A stretch of 64,000 nt of DNA from Parafrankia sp041008525 (GCF_041008525.1 NZ_JBFLUG010000006.1:1-64000); one strand, 5' to 3'. Numbered from the stretch's first letter, positions 48,032-56,508 are shown. Notes: generated from the sequence alone by a model not told the origin. Made by a program: numbers and translations.

Positions 48032-48895
48032 TCAGAGCTGGGCGACGATGCGGTTCAGGAGGTCGGGAGTGGAAGCCGGCTGCGGGCTGTCAACCGTGAG
48101 CCGGTTCATCGCCTGCGCGTAGATATCCACGTCTTCCCGCTTGTCCATATAGACCGCGCCGGTGAGCTGCTCCAGATAGACGACGTCCGGCAGATCCTGT
48201 TCCGGGAACCGCAGGATGGTGAAGGCGCCGCCCTCGGCCGCGTGCCCGCCGAATGCGAACGGCATGATCTGCAGCGTCAGGTTCGGGAGCGCGCAGAGCG
48301 CGATCAGGTGTTCGAGCTGCGCCCGCATGACCTTGGGGCCACCGATGGGCCGGCACAGCGCGGCCTCGTCGATCACGACCCAGAGTCGTAGGGGTGTCTC
48401 GCGGTGCAGGACCTTCTGCCGGTTCATCCGGACGTTCACGCGCCGCTCGAGGACGTCGGGTGGCGTCCCGCCGCTGTCGAGGTTGATGACCGACCGGGCG
48501 TAGTCCTCGGTCTGCAGCAGGCCCGGAATGAACTGGAGCTCATAGGTCCGGATGAGCGCTGCCGCCTCCTCGAGCCCGATGTAGGGCTGGAACCAGTTCG
48601 GCAGTACATCCCCGTAGCCGTGCCACCAGCCCGGGCGGTTGGCCTCCCGGACGAGGGAGAGGAGGGGCTCGCGTTCGTCGCTGTCCGTCACACCGTAGAG
48701 GGTGAGGAGGTCCTCGACGTCCCGCCCCTTGAAGCTCACCCGGCCGAGCTCCATCCGGCTGATCTTCGATTCGGAGGCCCGGATGTGGTAACCGGCATCT
48801 TCGCGGCTTATGCCCTTTTCCTCCCGAAGCCGACGGAGCTGCGAACCGAGCAGGATCCGACGGACTGTCGGACCGCCACCCGGTTGAGTGGTCAT
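48032..48895 (-). CDS. XRE-family regulator with DUF5753 domain
   Basis: A 287-aa regulator. The N-terminal helix-turn-helix is at residues 13-70 (GSQLRRLREEKGISREDAGY, ESKISRMELGR); the rest is DUF5753 (RTYELQFIPGLLQTEDYAR, VVIDEAALCRPIGG, MPFAFGGHAAEGG). These WhiJ-like proteins typically work with a small DUF397 protein and affect development or antibiotic production. ATG at 48895 has GAGGAGG about 10 nt upstream. A -10-like TATAGA (minus strand, 48920-48925) lies close. Its likely DUF397 partner is 1.6 kb away on the other strand. Confidence 0.9.
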   Translation of the reverse strand: MTTQPGGGPTVRRILLGSQLRRLREEKGISREDAGYHIRASESKISRMELGRVSFKGRDVEDLLTLYGVTDSDEREPLLSLVREANRPGWWHGYGDVLPNWFQPYIGLEEAAALIRTYELQFIPGLLQTEDYARSVINLDSGGTPPDVLERRVNVRMNRQKVLHRETPLRLWVVIDEAALCRPIGGPKVMRAQLEHLIALCALPNLTLQIMPFAFGGHAAEGGAFTILRFPEQDLPDVVYLEQLTGAVYMDKREDVDIYAQAMNRLTVDSPQPASTPDLLNRIVAQL

Positions 48896-50542
48896 CACTG
48901 TCGGCCTCCTCGTCATTGGTCTATAGGAGAGTATGTCATTCGATCTTTGGCCCAGGTTCACCCCATGCCTTCCCTGGCCCCATCAACGGGATCGGCTCCG
49001 GCCGGGTGAACCAGATACGTATACACGGTTTACGCAGCGTGTTCGTTGTCGACTCCCATTGGCCGCGATCCGCCTGGATCAGGCCGCTCCGGATACGGGT
49101 CGGCCAATGCGCCCCGCGCACGGTGCTGATTGCGCCTCGCGACGGGCCGGCGACAGGGAGGGTCATCCGCTGCGGGCGCCGGCGCCGGGGGAGAGCCCGC
49201 CCGGCCCCTGATTCCCTCCGGCCCGGGAGCCGCCCGGCGGACCGTTTCGTCGCCAGCGGCCTGCGCAGCCAGGTGCTTGTCTGCCCGGACCCCCTCGCCC
49301 CGATCGGTGTTACCGGGACGTCACTGTGACAGAAGGGACCGTCATGGTCGAGTGGTTGCCCACCGCCGCAGTGCGGCCCTGGGCCGCGCGTCGGTGATCT
49401 CGTCGACGGACCGGAAACAGGGCCGGCCCGCCTGCGGCACACCCTCCCTCATCGACGTTCCCCGTTGTTCACCCGGTGTGCTGTTCATTCGCGTCACTGC
49501 CATCGTCGAGGTCCTTCGGCGGCGGCACCGCAGGAGCGGCACCGCTGTTTGCCCGGCCCGTCGGCCGCCGTGTGCGCGGGCCGGAATCGGACAGCGTGTC
49601 GACCGTACCGCTTCGCCGGGAGCGTGTTGCCGGGTCACGGGACCTTCGTCGCAGCCCGGAAGGCGGGTTCGCGGGCGGGTGCGACCCACCGCCGTACTGC
49701 CCCTGAATTCCGCGAGAACGCAGCTCGGAGCACCCGTCGACCGGTTTTCGGTGCCCCCGCGGACGGCTGTGGCACGGTGCCGCCGGGGAGCCGTTCGTCC
49801 CCGGCACCCGATCCGGAGGACCGGCACGATCAGGTGATCATGGCCGCTGGCCCGCCACGCGGGCTACCCCGAGGCCACGCTTCCGGCTCCGCCTGTGCCT
49901 GGGCCGTGCCTGGGCCTGGGTCGTGCGGCCTCGTTCTGCCATGGCCGCATGGAGCTGGCCGGCGTGGAGCTGGCCGCCGTGGAGCCGGGCGGCCGGGCGG
50001 CCGCGTGCGGCGTCGCGCCATCCGGCCCGGGCCTTTGTCGGCCGGGCGGTCAGGTCACCGCGAACCCAACCAGTGATCTACCGGGCCGGGGGCCTGCTCG
50101 TCGGGGGGCGGGTGCGGTGACGAGAACGCGCGTGAAGGCCGGTTGCCCGTGGTGGACGGGTGCTGGGCGGGCGCGTGGCGCGGCGGGCAGGTAGCGGTCA
50201 TGTTTTTGGTTCGCGTGTGAATAGTGGGTGTGCGGAGTTCTTCGGTGGACCGTGCGCGGGCCGGTGGGCGGCACCCGGGTGTGGCGGTCGAATGTCGTTT
50301 GCACATGGCCTCCGGTCGGATGCACGTGCACACGCGCGTGCTGTATCGTGAGCCGAAGTCCGTGCAAGCGCACGAGCCCACCCCTGGGAGGGAGGTTGGA
50401 CGAGGTCTCTCGTCGGCCGAGCCCCAGTGCGGCGGGTGGTTTCGTAGCTGCGGACGAGCCGTGAGCGGCCAGGGTGGAAGGGGTCCAGCCCGCGGCAGCG
50501 AACGCCTGGCTCCGGACGTAAAGAAACTTCAGGAGACCAACC
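48896..50542. other. 1.65-kb gene-poor region between XRE and DUF397 genes
   Basis: No frame has convincing coding character in either strand. It includes the XRE promoter side with direct GTCATT repeats (48913 and 48935), an A+T-richer patch with ATACGTAT near 49015, short duplications (GAGCTGGCCG near 49951-49981) and a TGCACGTGCA palindrome near 50321 with a -10-like TATCGT before the DUF397 gene. A minus-strand frame ending at 49469 has a protein-like C-terminus and could be a gene remnant. Confidence 0.4.
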
Positions 50543-50779
50543 TTGTCCAAGATCTACAGTGGTATGCCGGCCACGGCCCTGCAATGGGTCACGTGGCAGA
50601 AGAGCCGGCGGAGCAACTCACAGGGCAACTGCGTCGAGATGGCGCGACTGCCGGGTGACGCGGTGGCCGTCCGGAACTCCAGGCATCCCGACGGGCCCGC
50701 CCTCGTCTACACGCGGGCCGAGATTGAGGCGCTGATCCTGGGCGCGAAGGACGGGGATTTCGACAACCTGCTCATCTGA
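50543..50779 (+). CDS. DUF397 small protein
   Basis: A 78-aa DUF397 protein with the family core WQKSRRSNSQGNCVEMAR, VAVRNSRHPDGPALVYT and a C-terminal acidic tail. Partners of DUF5753 regulators, they modulate their activity. TTG at 50543 is chosen because AGGAG lies 7 nt upstream; ATG at 50564 would remove seven residues. The matching regulator is probably the XRE gene at 48.0 kb. Usually the two are adjacent, so the separation is odd. Confidence 0.88.
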   Translation: MSKIYSGMPATALQWVTWQKSRRSNSQGNCVEMARLPGDAVAVRNSRHPDGPALVYTRAEIEALILGAKDGDFDNLLI

Positions 50780-51269
50780 CAGGGAACGGTCTGACCGCCC
50801 CGCCATCAGATGGCGCGGTCCCCGAGGGGGCCGCATGCAGTCACAGCTCGGCGCTTTCGCCGGGCACATCGCACCAACGCCGACGAGCGGGTTACCGGAT
50901 CGCACCGGGCCAGCCGACTGTTCGGCGCTACGACGAGGTCCCGCTGACGTCCAGCTGGGCTCGATGTAGTCCGACCCGCTTCGGGTCGTGGCCGGACAGC
51001 GGCGTCCGGTCCCGGCCTTTGCCAGGGGAGCCCGGCGTAGTGCCAGGCGCCTTGTCCGCCTGTACCCGGCACGGCTCTCCGGAGCCGGTGGGCCCTGTCT
51101 GGAGGTTGATGGTGTGAACCGGCACTCCGGCATGCTGGCAGATTCCTGCCAGAGTGCGCCGCCCCGCTCGTGGAAGGTGAGCCCGGCGCCCGCACCGCAC
51201 CGAACCGACCTCGACCGCCCGGGGCTGACGCGAGCGCTGCCACGCCCTGCACGCGCACCGGAGAGCCGC
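50780..51269. other. 490-bp intergenic region
   Basis: Holds a terminator-like hairpin (50815-50834) just after DUF397 and, presumably, the promoter of the 51270 gene. Frames open through this stretch are not supported by start signals or composition. Confidence 0.4.
50815..50834 (+). terminator. Hairpin after DUF397 gene
   Basis: GCGGTCCCC / GGGGGCCGC pair with one G:T wobble across a tight turn, 36 nt beyond the stop. Confidence 0.55.
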
Positions 51270-51995
51270 ATGACGACGCCGACCGAGACCCCGGATCGGA
51301 TCTTCACCTCCGGTGATCTTCCGCTCCTGTCGCTGCCGAGGGCCGACGGGTTGATCATCTGCCGGTGGCTTCCCGACTCCGCGGTGGTGGGCGCGTGGTC
51401 CGCCGGCGGCGTCGACACCGTCCTCGAGCGCCGCCGGGCGCAGGTGGGCTTCGAGCTGGTGGAGCCGAGCTGGCTGGCCCGTGCCGCCGCGGACCGGGTG
51501 CGCGGCCCCGGTGTGGACGCCGTTGTCATGCACGCGCAGAGCGGCCTGCCCGGACGCAGCGCCCTGGCGCTCGCATTCGCGTCCCATCTCCGTGCTGTCC
51601 TGCTGCAGGCCGGGCAGCCCGGGTATGTCATCACCGCCGGCGCCCGCCCCGACCTGACCGGCCTGCCCGGGCTCGTGCGCGTCCCGCATCTGGTCACGGT
51701 CACCGATGCCACCGGCGCGATCGCGGACACGGTCGTCTGGGAGGTCATGACCGAGGCGCGGTTCGACGCCTGGCTGGACGGCGCGCCCCGGCCGGACCAG
51801 CCTGCGATCGAAGCCCACCTGCCGGGCCTGCTGCGCCTGCGCGGTCTGCACCGCGCCGGCCGCCTCGACCCGCGGTACTCCGCGGCGCTGCTGGACGTGA
51901 TCGACGGGATCGCCGAGGGAACAGTGTCGACCAGCCTCATCCATCGCTTTCCGGGGGTGGCCCTGCCGCTGGCCGCGGCTACCGCGGCCGCGTGA
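51270..51995 (+). CDS. Protein of unknown function, 241 aa
   Basis: I do not recognise a family. The 241-aa product is soluble, without signal peptide or membrane helices. Its composition is that of a folded alpha/beta protein (LPLLSLPRADGLIICRWLPD, VGFELVEPSWLARAAADRV, VDAVVMHAQSGLPGRSALAL), ending in an Ala-rich tail. ATG at 51270 follows GGAGAG at 4 nt; the frame is open back to 50988 but the upstream part looks non-coding. A U-tract terminator follows. It is convergent with a replication-relaxation-like gene in an accessory stretch. Confidence 0.65.
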   Translation: MTTPTETPDRIFTSGDLPLLSLPRADGLIICRWLPDSAVVGAWSAGGVDTVLERRRAQVGFELVEPSWLARAAADRVRGPGVDAVVMHAQSGLPGRSALALAFASHLRAVLLQAGQPGYVITAGARPDLTGLPGLVRVPHLVTVTDATGAIADTVVWEVMTEARFDAWLDGAPRPDQPAIEAHLPGLLRLRGLHRAGRLDPRYSAALLDVIDGIAEGTVSTSLIHRFPGVALPLAAATAAA

Positions 51996-52101
51996 GCCCT
52001 TCCGGGCCCGCCCGGTCCCGGTAGCCGGTCCGGACCATGTGTGACGATCCCGCGGGCGCATCCCATTGCGTCCGGCGGTTCAGGGGTGCAAACATGTACC
52101 A

Positions 52102-52139
52102 GCTGCCCGGGGATCCCCCCGTACCCCGGGCGGCCTTTT
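52102..52139 (+). terminator. Intrinsic terminator with T-tract
   Basis: GCCCGGGG (52105-52112) and CCCCGGGC (52124-52131) pair perfectly, extend to about 11 bp with one wobble, and are followed by CTTTT. It is one of the few hairpins here with a T-run, 107 nt after the 51270 gene. Confidence 0.75.
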
Positions 52140-52155
52140 CATGTCGGCCTCGTGT

Positions 52156-52938
52156 TCACGCCGGTGCCAGACCGGCCCGTCTGCTGTCCTGCCCGGCGGG
52201 GAAGGCCAGGGCCGGCAGGTCGGGGACAAGGCGGTCGGGGATGTGGACGAACGCTGGCGTACCCGGCTCCGACCCGCCCGCCCGGATCTGCCCGACGGCC
52301 CGCGCCAGCGCCTCCTCGACGAGGTCCGCCAAGCCGCCGCTCATCCCCGGAACGGCGTAGATCGCCCGCGGGAACCGCCGCAGCAGGTCGGCGGCCGCGG
52401 TGGTCATCGACGTGGTCCCCTGGTAGACCCGTTCGACCCGCACGGCGGCGCATGAGCCGTCCGCCAGCTGCGCGACGCCATCCGGGACGCACGCACCGGC
52501 GCTGACCGCGGCGCGGTTCTCCGCGCGCCACCGGTGAGCGCTGGTCCAGCCGACCACCGGTGAACCCGCGGCCTGCGGCTGGTGTTCCAGCAGCAGGCGG
52601 GTGCGGGCCGTCTCAGCCGCGTGCACCGCGGCGGTCACCGGCGCCACGGCGGCGCGGTCGACCTCGCCGACCAGGCGTGCGCCGTCCTCGGTGAGCCGCA
52701 CGATGCGGCCCCGGTTGGCGAACAGGCCGTCCGCCTGGACGAGATCGGCCTGCCGCCAGCGCCGCACGACCGCCCGAGCCGCGTCACGGGATGTCCGCAT
52801 GGCGGGGTCGAGCACGACAGCCAGGTCGTCCTCGTAGGCGGAGCCCATCTCCAACAGCCAGCTCAGACACCGGAAGTCCCGTGCGTTGATCCGGATGCAC
52901 CCTTTGTCTGATCGTTCCTTCCGGCTCTGCTGTCCCAT
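52156..52938 (-). CDS. Replication-relaxation-like winged-helix protein
   Basis: A 260-aa protein whose first 80 residues form a winged helix (INARDFRCLSWLLEMGSAYE, SRDAARAVVRRWRQADLV, GRIVRLTEDGARLVG). A second domain (GWTSAHRWRAENRAA, VPDGVAQLADGSCAAVRVER) has the layout of replication-relaxation proteins of actinobacterial plasmids and integrated elements, related to PD-(D/E)XK folds. ATG at 52938 follows AGGGAAGG. The family link is by pattern only. With the nearby ParA it hints at plasmid-like ancestry of this stretch. Confidence 0.6.
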   Translation of the reverse strand: MGQQSRKERSDKGCIRINARDFRCLSWLLEMGSAYEDDLAVVLDPAMRTSRDAARAVVRRWRQADLVQADGLFANRGRIVRLTEDGARLVGEVDRAAVAPVTAAVHAAETARTRLLLEHQPQAAGSPVVGWTSAHRWRAENRAAVSAGACVPDGVAQLADGSCAAVRVERVYQGTTSMTTAAADLLRRFPRAIYAVPGMSGGLADLVEEALARAVGQIRAGGSEPGTPAFVHIPDRLVPDLPALAFPAGQDSRRAGLAPA

Positions 52939-53407
52939 CGGTGTGCCTTCCCTCGGCGCCGTGCCGGCGCCGCCGCGATGTCGTTGTCCGGGGCGCCGGC
53001 GAACACGCCCGGTGCATCGGACATTGTGCGGCCGCTCAGGGCTTGCTGAACGCCCCCGGTGACCGCGATCGGGACCGGCCGGACAATGCGGGGGTCCTTC
53101 CGCAGACCGAGAGCCGGGATATTTACACGATATCGATGATTATCGGGGCGTCACCCGGTCGCCGCCGGGCATCATGCGGACCGGGCACGGGACCCGGCCG
53201 CACCGCGGGTGCGTGACTCGACCGAACTCCCACACATCCGGTTCCGGTAGGCCGCGGTGTGGATGAGCTCAGCGCGGAGATGTTCTCGAGGTGCCCGATT
53301 GTGCCAAAGGAACGATCGCTGTCAAGTGGCCGAAGCGGCGCGGGACCTTCCGGGCCTACCGGTCAGTGGCCGGGACGCGGAGGCCGGCCACCACTACGGT
53401 TCCGGCC
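52939..53407. other. 469-bp intergenic region with A+T-rich patch
   Basis: Divergent spacer. The notable element is an A+T-rich patch at 53118-53145 with the dyad CGATA-N8-TATCG, exceptional in this DNA. A -10-like TACGGT (53395-53400) lies 7 nt before the next ATG. No gene is supported. Confidence 0.5.
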
Positions 53408-53815
53408 ATGCCGTCAGTCGTGACACTGCCCACGTGGACCGAAACGTCGAAATACCTCTCCCTGACCACCTTCCGCAAGGACGGACGCCCCGTCTCGACG
53501 CCGGTGTGGTTCGTGGTGAACGAAGCGGAACTTCTGATACTTACTGACGAGAGGAGCGGGAAGGTCCGCCGGCTGCGGAACTCGCCGCGCGCGACAGTCG
53601 CCCCCTGCGACGCCAGGGGACGGTCGTCGGAAAGCCCCATCGAGGTGATGGCGGAGGTGCTACCGGAACGTACCGGTGCCGCGCGGGCCATGGTGAACCG
53701 CCGGTACCGGGTCGCCGCGCCGCTGGTCGCCGCCGCGTCCCGGGCGATGCGTGCGGTGCGCCGGCGACCGGAGGAGAGCCGGACCGCGATCAGGATCACG
53801 ATGCCCGGCTGGTAG
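53408..53815 (+). CDS. PPOX-class F420-dependent oxidoreductase-like protein
   Basis: A 135-aa split-barrel flavoprotein (pyridoxamine-phosphate-oxidase-like). TWTETSKYLSLTTFRKDGRP, STPVWFVVNEAELLILTD and VRRLRNSPRATVAPCDARG match small F420/FMN-binding reductases of actinomycetes (Rv2061c-like). Substrate unknown. ATG at 53408 has no Shine-Dalgarno but a -10-like TACGGT 7 nt upstream, so it is probably leaderless. Its stop is only 6 nt from that of the convergent ParA-partner gene. Confidence 0.85.
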   Translation: MPSVVTLPTWTETSKYLSLTTFRKDGRPVSTPVWFVVNEAELLILTDERSGKVRRLRNSPRATVAPCDARGRSSESPIEVMAEVLPERTGAARAMVNRRYRVAAPLVAAASRAMRAVRRRPEESRTAIRITMPGW

Positions 53816-53821
53816 CCGCGG

Positions 53822-54475
53822 TCAGAACCCTCCACCGAAGATCGCCTCTGTCCGCAGCCGCTGGCCGACCGTCCCGTCCACGATCTTGCGACGGACGGCG
53901 GGCCTGGGGTCGCGGCTTCCGACTCCGGTGACGCCCAGCCCGGCTGCCAGCTCACGCAGGGCCACCACGGTGAACGGGCCCAGGCCGTCGAGGATCTGCT
54001 CGGCGGCCCCGCGGCTCGGCGCCGCGCGCAGCGAACGGCGCAGTTCCTCCAGCGCAGGCCCGGACGGCAGTTCGGGTCGGCTCCGGCCCGGGCCCCGCTC
54101 CGCCGCACGTGAGCGGCGGCGGACCCCGGTGGCGAGCCCGCCGGCGGAGCCCGCCGGCGGCTGGGCTCGGGCTGTGCCGGTGGGAGGAGGCAGCGCTGGG
54201 CGGACCGGGTCCGCCGGCACCGGATCATGCTCCGGCCGGGCGGATCCTGCTGGTCCGCCGGGCGTCCCAGGCACCACCGCGAGGCGGGCCCGACCCTCCA
54301 GGAGGTCGGTGACCTGCTGGGTGTCGAGACCGGTGAGCAGCTCGGCGAGGGCACCCAGAAGCAGGGACGCGGCGGCCGCCGGGCTGGCCGCGCCCTCGGC
54401 CGGCGCCTGGGCCGGCGGCGTGTCGCCCGGCTCCCCGGTGGCGTGGACGGCGCGCACGGAGGCCTCAGTACCCAC
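53822..54475 (-). CDS. ParA-partner protein, possibly SAP-like DNA-binding C-terminus
   Basis: A 217-aa protein whose gene overlaps parA by 11 nt. A helical N-terminal part (SLLLGALAELLTGLDTQQV and following), a Pro/Arg/Gly-rich disordered middle and a C-terminal helical segment are visible. The last part (FTVVALRELAAGLGVTGVGS, then a basic RPAVRRKIVDG helix) resembles SAP-type helix-extended-loop-helix motifs (ELRELAKELG...KKAELI). It is not a recognisable ParB. By position it should be the adaptor or cargo-linking protein that stimulates the ParA ATPase (inference). The start is GTG 54475. Confidence 0.7.
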   Translation of the reverse strand: MGTEASVRAVHATGEPGDTPPAQAPAEGAASPAAAASLLLGALAELLTGLDTQQVTDLLEGRARLAVVPGTPGGPAGSARPEHDPVPADPVRPALPPPTGTARAQPPAGSAGGLATGVRRRSRAAERGPGRSRPELPSGPALEELRRSLRAAPSRGAAEQILDGLGPFTVVALRELAAGLGVTGVGSRDPRPAVRRKIVDGTVGQRLRTEAIFGGGF

Positions 54476-55406
54476 GGTTCGCCGCCCCGATCCGGCGGAG
54501 GAACTCGTCCACGAGTGCGCGCAGCTCCAGCGCGAGGGATCGTGGAATGCGCTCGGAAAGGACCACCGGAAGGCGGGTGCCGGCCGCGCCGGCGAAGTAG
54601 GTGTTGCTCTCCCGGACCATTGCCTCGAAAACCGGTACGTCGAGGTTGCGGACCAGGTCGATGTGCGGCTGCATGGCCGCGATCGGCCGGCCGCCGTAGT
54701 ACTGGACCATGGTGAAGACGATGCCCAGGATCCGTGGGTCGAGTCGTTTGATCTCGGGGTGGCGGTCCGACTGCAGCCCGGCGATCCGGTTGTACTCCCA
54801 GGTGAAGCGGTGCAGGCGGCTGAGTAGATGCTCGATGCCCAGCGTCGACAGCTCGTCCGGCCGGGCCGGGATCAGCAGGTGGTCGCAGGCCGCGATCGCG
54901 GTGCGGGTGATGACGCCGAAATTGGGCGGGCAGTCGATGAGAACCAGGTCGTAGTCCTGCGGGTGCAGCGTCGCGAGGCCGGCGGTGATCCGCTGGTAGA
55001 CGTCGAAGTAGTACCGGGTCGACCGCTGGACGTGAGCTCCGCCCAGGCGCGCCGCCAGGTTCATCTCGACGTCCCCGAGGGAGAGGTGCGACGCGACCAG
55101 CCCGAGTGCGCCGCCGTTGTACGAAATGGAGGAGTTGACGACCGGGGGAGAGGTGATGAACGGCGACAGGTGCGGCACGTAGGACTCTCCGCGCCAGGCC
55201 TCGAACCACTCCTTGACGGTCCGGTCGTCGGCGAGATTCGCCCGCCACTCGTCAGGCCGGTAGAACGAGAAGGTCAGGCTCGCCTGCGGATCCAGATCGA
55301 TCATCAGGACGCGTTTTCCCAGGCGGGCGATGTCCGCGCCGATGTTCGCGGTGAGTGTCGTCTTTCCTACCCCACCCTTGTAATTGACGACTGCCACCAC
55401 TTTCAC
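54465..55406 (-). CDS. ParA/MinD-family partition ATPase
   Basis: A 313-aa deviant-Walker ATPase: KGGVGKTT (10-17), DLDPQASLT (38-46) and a VLIDCPPNFG Walker B. Such ATPases form nucleoid-bound gradients that position plasmids, chromosomes or protein cargo. GTG at 55406 follows GAGGG; the frame is open to 55454. Sequence features such as DEWRANLADDRTV fit ParA proteins of actinobacterial elements rather than the chromosomal parAB near oriC. No parS-like array is evident. The downstream overlapping gene is the likely partner. Confidence 0.9.
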   Translation of the reverse strand: MKVVAVVNYKGGVGKTTLTANIGADIARLGKRVLMIDLDPQASLTFSFYRPDEWRANLADDRTVKEWFEAWRGESYVPHLSPFITSPPVVNSSISYNGGALGLVASHLSLGDVEMNLAARLGGAHVQRSTRYYFDVYQRITAGLATLHPQDYDLVLIDCPPNFGVITRTAIAACDHLLIPARPDELSTLGIEHLLSRLHRFTWEYNRIAGLQSDRHPEIKRLDPRILGIVFTMVQYYGGRPIAAMQPHIDLVRNLDVPVFEAMVRESNTYFAGAAGTRLPVVLSERIPRSLALELRALVDEFLRRIGAANRGY

Positions 55407-55648
55407 GGCACCCTCGCTCCTGTACCCCGGCCGGCGCTGGTAAGAGGTAACCACATGCCGGTTCGCGGGGATTCGCTCGGCATGCTGCGAGGCCGCGTCG
55501 CGGGGCCGGCCAGGTGGGCCGGGAAGGGCCGACCGCGGGTACGAGACGGGTGGACGCGATCCGGCTCCGGCATCCCGCTCCCTTCCGCTCCGTGACGACG
55601 CCCGAGGATCCGGTCATATCGTGCATATCGGCCTGAACAGGAGAAATT

Positions 55649-55732
55649 ATGGCGCAGCCTGCGGGTCTGTGTACCGGTAGCCCGACCGGGCGGCGAGCTC
55701 CGGGAGGGCGCCGTCACGGAGCGCAGCGATGA
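55649..55732 (+). CDS. Candidate 27-aa small protein
   Basis: ATG at 55649 is preceded by AGGAG (55639-55643) with an ideal 5-nt A+T-rich spacer in an otherwise G+C-rich region. The ORF gives 27 residues starting MAQPAGLCTGSP and ending in a basic RRHGAQR. It overlaps the candidate minus-strand gene head to tail. The start signals are good; the short length and simple composition leave real doubt. Confidence 0.35.
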   Translation: MAQPAGLCTGSPTGRRAPGGRRHGAQR

Positions 55733-55747
55733 TCCGGTCGGTGTGAT

Positions 55748-55767
55748 CCGAGGTTGCCCGAGGTTGC
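55748..55767. repeat. Decamer tandem repeat CCGAGGTTGC x2
   Basis: Two exact adjacent copies of CCGAGGTTGC. Ten is not a multiple of three, so gain or loss shifts any reading frame across it. Confidence 0.9.
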
Positions 55768-55862
55768 CCGGGGTCTCGGGCGGGTGGTCCGAGGGGCGCG
55801 ACATTATGGGACGTACCGGCATCTGCCGGCGACCCGCATCGGCGCGGCACCAGGGAGCACCC

Positions 55863-56342
55863 ATGTCCGACCTGTCCGTTGATCTGAACGCCGACCCGGC
55901 CACGCTGGTCGACCAGCTGGGCTCGCTGTCGGAGCCCCAGACGGAGGAGTTGCTGCACGGCCCCGGCGGGGACGCCGTCCTCGACGCGCTGTTCGCCCGG
56001 ATGCGGGACAGCTACGAGCCCGCGAAGGCCAAGGGCGTTGACGGCGAGGCGCAGGCTCTGGTCCAGTTCGTGCTCGGCGGCGGCCCGGGCGGGGCGACCC
56101 GCACGTATGTGCTGACCGTGCGGGGTGCGGAGTGCGGCCTGGGCATCGATCCGCCCGGTGAGCTCGCCCCGGCCGGCGGGCACACCGTCACCATCCGGAC
56201 GGACCGCGTCCGCCTGGTCCGGATCGTCACCGGGCAGGCCAACCCCGCCAAGGCCTATCTCACCCGCAAGATCAAGATTGACGGCGACCTGAAGTTCGGC
56301 GGGCAGGTCGTGTCGTGGTTCGGGGTCTCCACCGACAACTGA
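55863..56342 (+). CDS. SCP2 sterol-binding-domain protein
   Basis: A 159-aa SCP2-fold protein that binds lipids or acyl chains in a hydrophobic tunnel. Typical segments are LFARMRDSYEPAKAKG, TYVLTVRGAECGLG and VTIRTDRVRLVRIVTGQANP with KAYLTRKIKIDGDLKFG near the end. ATG at 55863 follows GGAG at 6 nt. It is divergent from the parA operon; a functional link is not shown. Confidence 0.87.
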   Translation: MSDLSVDLNADPATLVDQLGSLSEPQTEELLHGPGGDAVLDALFARMRDSYEPAKAKGVDGEAQALVQFVLGGGPGGATRTYVLTVRGAECGLGIDPPGELAPAGGHTVTIRTDRVRLVRIVTGQANPAKAYLTRKIKIDGDLKFGGQVVSWFGVSTDN

Positions 56343-56508
56343 TCGGTACCCGGGTGCACACCGAGACCGAGAATCCGCGCACCCTGGGTTGCATTTGTGT
56401 ACTGACCGTAGATGGAGCGAACGTACTTCGTCGCGCGCGCTGTTGCGTGGGAATCACTGTTGCCCGAGGTGTTGCCAAGACTTCCCGCGCGCGCAACCAT
56501 CTATCACC

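Larger units (their letters stand above)
55647..55804 (-). pseudogene. Possible small gene interrupted by a 10-bp tandem repeat
   Basis: From ATG 55804 one frame reads MSRPSDHPPETPGNLG, and after the decamer repeat a different frame reads protein-like text (DHTDRIIAALRDGALPEL, then SGYRYTDPQAAP) to a TAA at 55647. The two would be fused if the decamer were present three times instead of two. The RBS is weak, so this may be chance; it is reported as a candidate slippage-inactivated or phase-variable gene of about 55 aa. Confidence 0.3.
55407..55862. other. 456-bp divergent region between parA and the SCP2 gene
   Basis: Contains promoters for both sides, a CATATCG direct repeat (about 55617-55630), a 27-codon ORF with a strong RBS and a 10-bp tandem duplication inside a possible broken minus-strand gene. 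Each is listed separately. Confidence 0.5.

Noticed and set aside
49465..50076. 203-codon plus frame and overlapping minus frames in the gene-poor region
   Set aside because: Composition is Arg/Gly/Pro/Cys noise, no RBS at the starts, and several mutually overlapping frames are equally long.
50050..50550. 166-aa minus-strand frame antisense to the DUF397 leader
   Set aside because: His/Arg/Pro-rich, overlaps the likely DUF397 promoter, no start signal.
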